In this document: positions 62,111 through 64,000 of the stretch, piece after piece | How the letters are laid out: each line of letters begins with the position of its first letter | Numbering within the stretch: position 1 is the first letter of the stretch | Assembly: GCF_014075995.1 (NCBI RefSeq) | Contig: NZ_CP055153.1 | Span: 2,914,001 to 2,978,000 of the forward strand | Length of the DNA stretch: 64,000 bases | Reading direction: 5' to 3' | DNA from: Adhaeribacter radiodurans | GTDB taxonomy: Bacteria; Bacteroidota; Bacteroidia; Cytophagales; Hymenobacteraceae | Program-made: the position numbers and the translations under genes | The notes under the pieces: model-generated | Told to the model about the DNA's origin: nothing | Database searches by the model: none | The model's input: the letters and a program-made list of their open reading frames with translations, nothing else

Positions 62111-63428
62111 GACAGGAATGTTCCGAAGAAACTGGGTTTAGATCGGGGTTTGCCGGATCTACCACGTCGAAGTTAGCCATCATACCGGCGGCATGGTGTT
62201 CCAGAATATGACAATGATACATCCAGCGGCCCGGCCGGTTATCGGGTACCCAGGCAATTTTAATTTTTGTTCGGGGGGGTAAATTGTAGGTATCTTTCCA
62301 GGCCAAATATTCGAGTGCTTTTCCGTTTTCTTCCAGTACCTGAAAAAAGAACCCGTGTAAGTGAAAAGGATGGTCCATGAGACTCGCGTTATTTACTTCC
62401 CAGATTTGCAATTCTCCAACATTAACCGGTTTATCGTTTACGTGCACATCGTTATTTACCAGAAAATCCATTCCATTTTTTAAACTGGGCCCAACCGAAA
62501 GTTTTACTTTTCTGGTGATAGAGGCATCTCGAGGTGCGAGTAATTCAATTTTTCTTAAATTTTCCGGGATTACAGCTATGGTAGGCTTCTGTTCTCCTAC
62601 CCGAATAGTGGCAAATTGTTGTTGTTTGGGTTTTAAGAAAGTTACCCGGTTGTAAGGCAAAGATTCCAGCGGAATAGTTTCGCCTTCGGCAAATGGTCCG
62701 GCAATTATATCGTACCGTTCACCGGGGGTTATTAGCAATTGGGTTACTTTGCGGGATTGTTCCAATAAGCCGCCATCGGTGCTAATAACTTTAAATGCTT
62801 TTCCGTTAAGGTGCAAAACAAAATAACGCGCGCTGGCTGCATTAATAAATCTCCATCTTTCCTGCTGCCCAGCCGCCATATCTATAATAGGGTTTTCCTT
62901 ACCATTAATCAGGAGGGTGTCGCCTTGGCGGCCATCATGTCTTTCGATAATGCGGGGAATAAACCAACCGGGTTTAGTAAATTCATTTTCTGCCGTAAGT
63001 TTCATGTCATCAATCATAAAAACCTTATCGGCATCCGCCTGTATAATGTCGGTTTCCTCTTCTACTATTAAAGCCCCGTACATGCCCCGCTCCATTTGTT
63101 CGGTTTCGTTGGCATGCGAATGATACCAGAACGTGCCGGCATCGGGTACTATAAACCGGTATTCAAAATCTTCGCCGGGTAAGATAGGTTTCTGCACTTC
63201 GCCGGTACCATCCATAGAAGCGGGCAAACGGATGCCGTGCCAATGAATAAAAGTAGGCTGCTCTAGATTATTGGTAACCTTAACAATTAGCTCCTCTCCT
63301 TTTCGGGCTTTTAAGGTTGGCCCCGGTAGTTGTTGATTAAACCCCCAGGCTTTAATTGTTTTTTCGGTTGAAACTTGCCACTCAAATTCGCTGGCAGTTA
63401 AGTGGTAATAATTCTGATTAGCTTTCAT
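62100..63428 (-). CDS. Multicopper oxidase
   Basis: A 442-aa copper oxidase with the four copper motifs: FIHWHGIR (about residues 57-64), WYHSHANETEQMERGMYGAL (about 100-119), HPFHLHGFFFQV (about 357-368), and YHCHILEHHAAGMM (about 404-417). The last gives type 1 copper with Met axial ligand. It resembles bacterial laccase/CueO-type enzymes. No signal peptide or Tat motif is seen at the start MKANQNYYHLTASEFEWQVS, which is unusual. The C-terminus is SSEHSCHVH. A possible promoter lies at 63504. Confidence 0.92.
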   Translation of the reverse strand: MKANQNYYHLTASEFEWQVSTEKTIKAWGFNQQLPGPTLKARKGEELIVKVTNNLEQPTFIHWHGIRLPASMDGTGEVQKPILPGEDFEYRFIVPDAGTFWYHSHANETEQMERGMYGALIVEEETDIIQADADKVFMIDDMKLTAENEFTKPGWFIPRIIERHDGRQGDTLLINGKENPIIDMAAGQQERWRFINAASARYFVLHLNGKAFKVISTDGGLLEQSRKVTQLLITPGERYDIIAGPFAEGETIPLESLPYNRVTFLKPKQQQFATIRVGEQKPTIAVIPENLRKIELLAPRDASITRKVKLSVGPSLKNGMDFLVNNDVHVNDKPVNVGELQIWEVNNASLMDHPFHLHGFFFQVLEENGKALEYLAWKDTYNLPPRTKIKIAWVPDNRPGRWMYHCHILEHHAAGMMANFDVVDPANPDLNPVSSEHSCHVH

Positions 63429-63503
63429 AATTGGGAAGATTTAAGTAAAAGTTAGTTGGTAGGAGGGTTAAAATTTATAGGTTATTCCCTTTGGAGAACA
63501 AGA

Positions 63504-63511
63504 CAAAGTTA
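63504..63511 (-). promoter_or_regulatory. Possible -7 promoter element of the multicopper oxidase gene
   Basis: The minus strand reads TAACTTTG, a match to TAnnTTTG, about 75 bases upstream of the start. No strong -33 element is seen. Confidence 0.35.
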
Positions 63512-63609
63512 CATTGCCAAGACGCCCTTTTTCTTATATAATTTTATCAACGTTTTATAAAATTACGTTAGAAATTTAATTATATTTAATTGATAATTAG
63601 GCTATTATC

Positions 63610-63999
63610 CTATTCAATTACTAGAGATTTAGAGGAGATAGCACTAGTTGAGAAGAAACCTACTGCGCCATTGCTGATGTTGGTGGGCAGATTGGCCGGA
63701 TTCCGCCCCATTAAACCACCCTGGTTAGCTAAATCGCTCATAGCGGCGTAAAAATCATAGGCTTCTTTGGTAAGCGATAACAGATTTACTTCTAGTTGGT
63801 CGTTCTGGGCAAAAGCAGTAAATAGCTGTAAATCGTCCAGGTAAGAGCCATCGTATAATTTATCTTCGGTTACCAGAATATCACTGGATTGCTGTTGCCG
63901 AAGCTGGCCGTTTACCACTACATATAGTTTATAATAGTTTTTTACCCCAGCTATATCCTGAAAAGCAGTGGAGATATAATACCCTTCTTCGCGGCCATA
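63610..63999 (-). CDS. DUF4249 protein, C-terminal fragment
   Basis: The open frame enters from the right window edge and ends at 63610. The visible ~130 residues include GREEGYYISTAFQDIAGVKN, YKLYVVVNGQLR and a C-terminal NLPTNISNGAVGFFSTSAIS motif, typical of DUF4249. The start lies outside the window, so neighbour and length are unknown. It is probably paired with a TonB-dependent receptor upstream, as with the copy at 39651. Confidence 0.8.
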   Translation of the reverse strand, partial: YGREEGYYISTAFQDIAGVKNYYKLYVVVNGQLRQQQSSDILVTEDKLYDGSYLDDLQLFTAFAQNDQLEVNLLSLTKEAYDFYAAMSDLANQGGLMGRNPANLPTNISNGAVGFFSTSAISSKSLVIE

Positions 64000-64000
64000 A

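Noticed and set aside
1-64000. CRISPR array, tRNA or rRNA genes
   Set aside because: No regular repeat-spacer array or cloverleaf-type sequence was noticed on either strand. Short tRNAs could be missed by eye.

Overview
The window looks like a chromosomal segment from a Bacteroidota bacterium of the Cytophagales, most likely close to the Hymenobacteraceae (Adhaeribacter-like). The reasons are the type IX secretion (T9SS) C-terminal sorting domains, a TonB-dependent receptor next to a DUF4249 lipoprotein, a fused E1 alpha/beta 2-oxoacid dehydrogenase, TlpA/DUF4369 lipoproteins, TAnnTTTG promoter elements, and AT-rich intergenic DNA around moderately AT-rich genes. The assignment is inference; no rRNA or tRNA gene was seen.

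Layout. 1-6.75 kb: 3' part of a respiratory complex I operon (end of nuoH, then nuoI-J-K-L-M-N), tightly packed. 6.8-7.6 kb: a 788-nt non-coding inverted-repeat element (copy E1). 7.7-11.7 kb: thiol-redox lipoprotein-like gene, MpaB-family oxygenase, FAD dehydrogenase, CoA-binding protein. 12.4-14.9 kb: ECF sigma factor, membrane-anchored partner and outer-membrane barrel. 15.0-18.3 kb: rRNA methyltransferase divergent from a TamL/BamA-type outer-membrane lipoprotein. 18.9-21.1 kb: T9SS-secreted protein with calcium-type repeats. 21.3 kb: a solo arm of the repeat element (E3). 21.6-25.1 kb: branched-chain 2-oxoacid dehydrogenase E1 fusion and hemF. 25.1-36.4 kb: an accessory region with two giant paralogous secreted proteins in tandem (1365 and 1363 aa). 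36.5-41 kb: PAP2 phosphatase, TonB receptor, DUF4249 lipoprotein. 41-56.3 kb: mostly housekeeping genes (ribE, EPS glycosyltransferase, pcm, thioesterase, TlpA-like lipoprotein, gatB, alaS, MerR regulator, dprA, class IV aminotransferase, RlmI-type methyltransferase). 56.3-57.0 kb: second full inverted-repeat element (E2). 57.0-64 kb: a tandem DUF421 pair, SRPBCC protein, secreted proteins, a multicopper oxidase coupled to a GNAT protein, and the 3' end of another DUF4249 gene.

Two things stand out. First, E1, E2 and E3 form a repeat family of about 0.7-0.8 kb with ~180-nt inverted arms and a conserved interior. The arms covary within each element and keep G-U compatible pairs. All three copies lie between convergent genes, where four of the other convergent junctions in this window carry a simple hairpin terminator instead. 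Second, the tandem giant proteins combine a CLCA-like metalloprotease motif, a vWA domain with intact MIDAS, calcium-type repeats, a SprB-like repeat, two cohesin-like domains flanking a dockerin-like double calcium motif, and a T9SS sorting tail. Their last 1931 nt, including the terminator, are identical while the 5' parts have diverged, which points to recent gene conversion.

All assignments come from reading sequence and translations by eye. No database search or folding calculation was run, and identity figures are approximate unless stated as exact matches.
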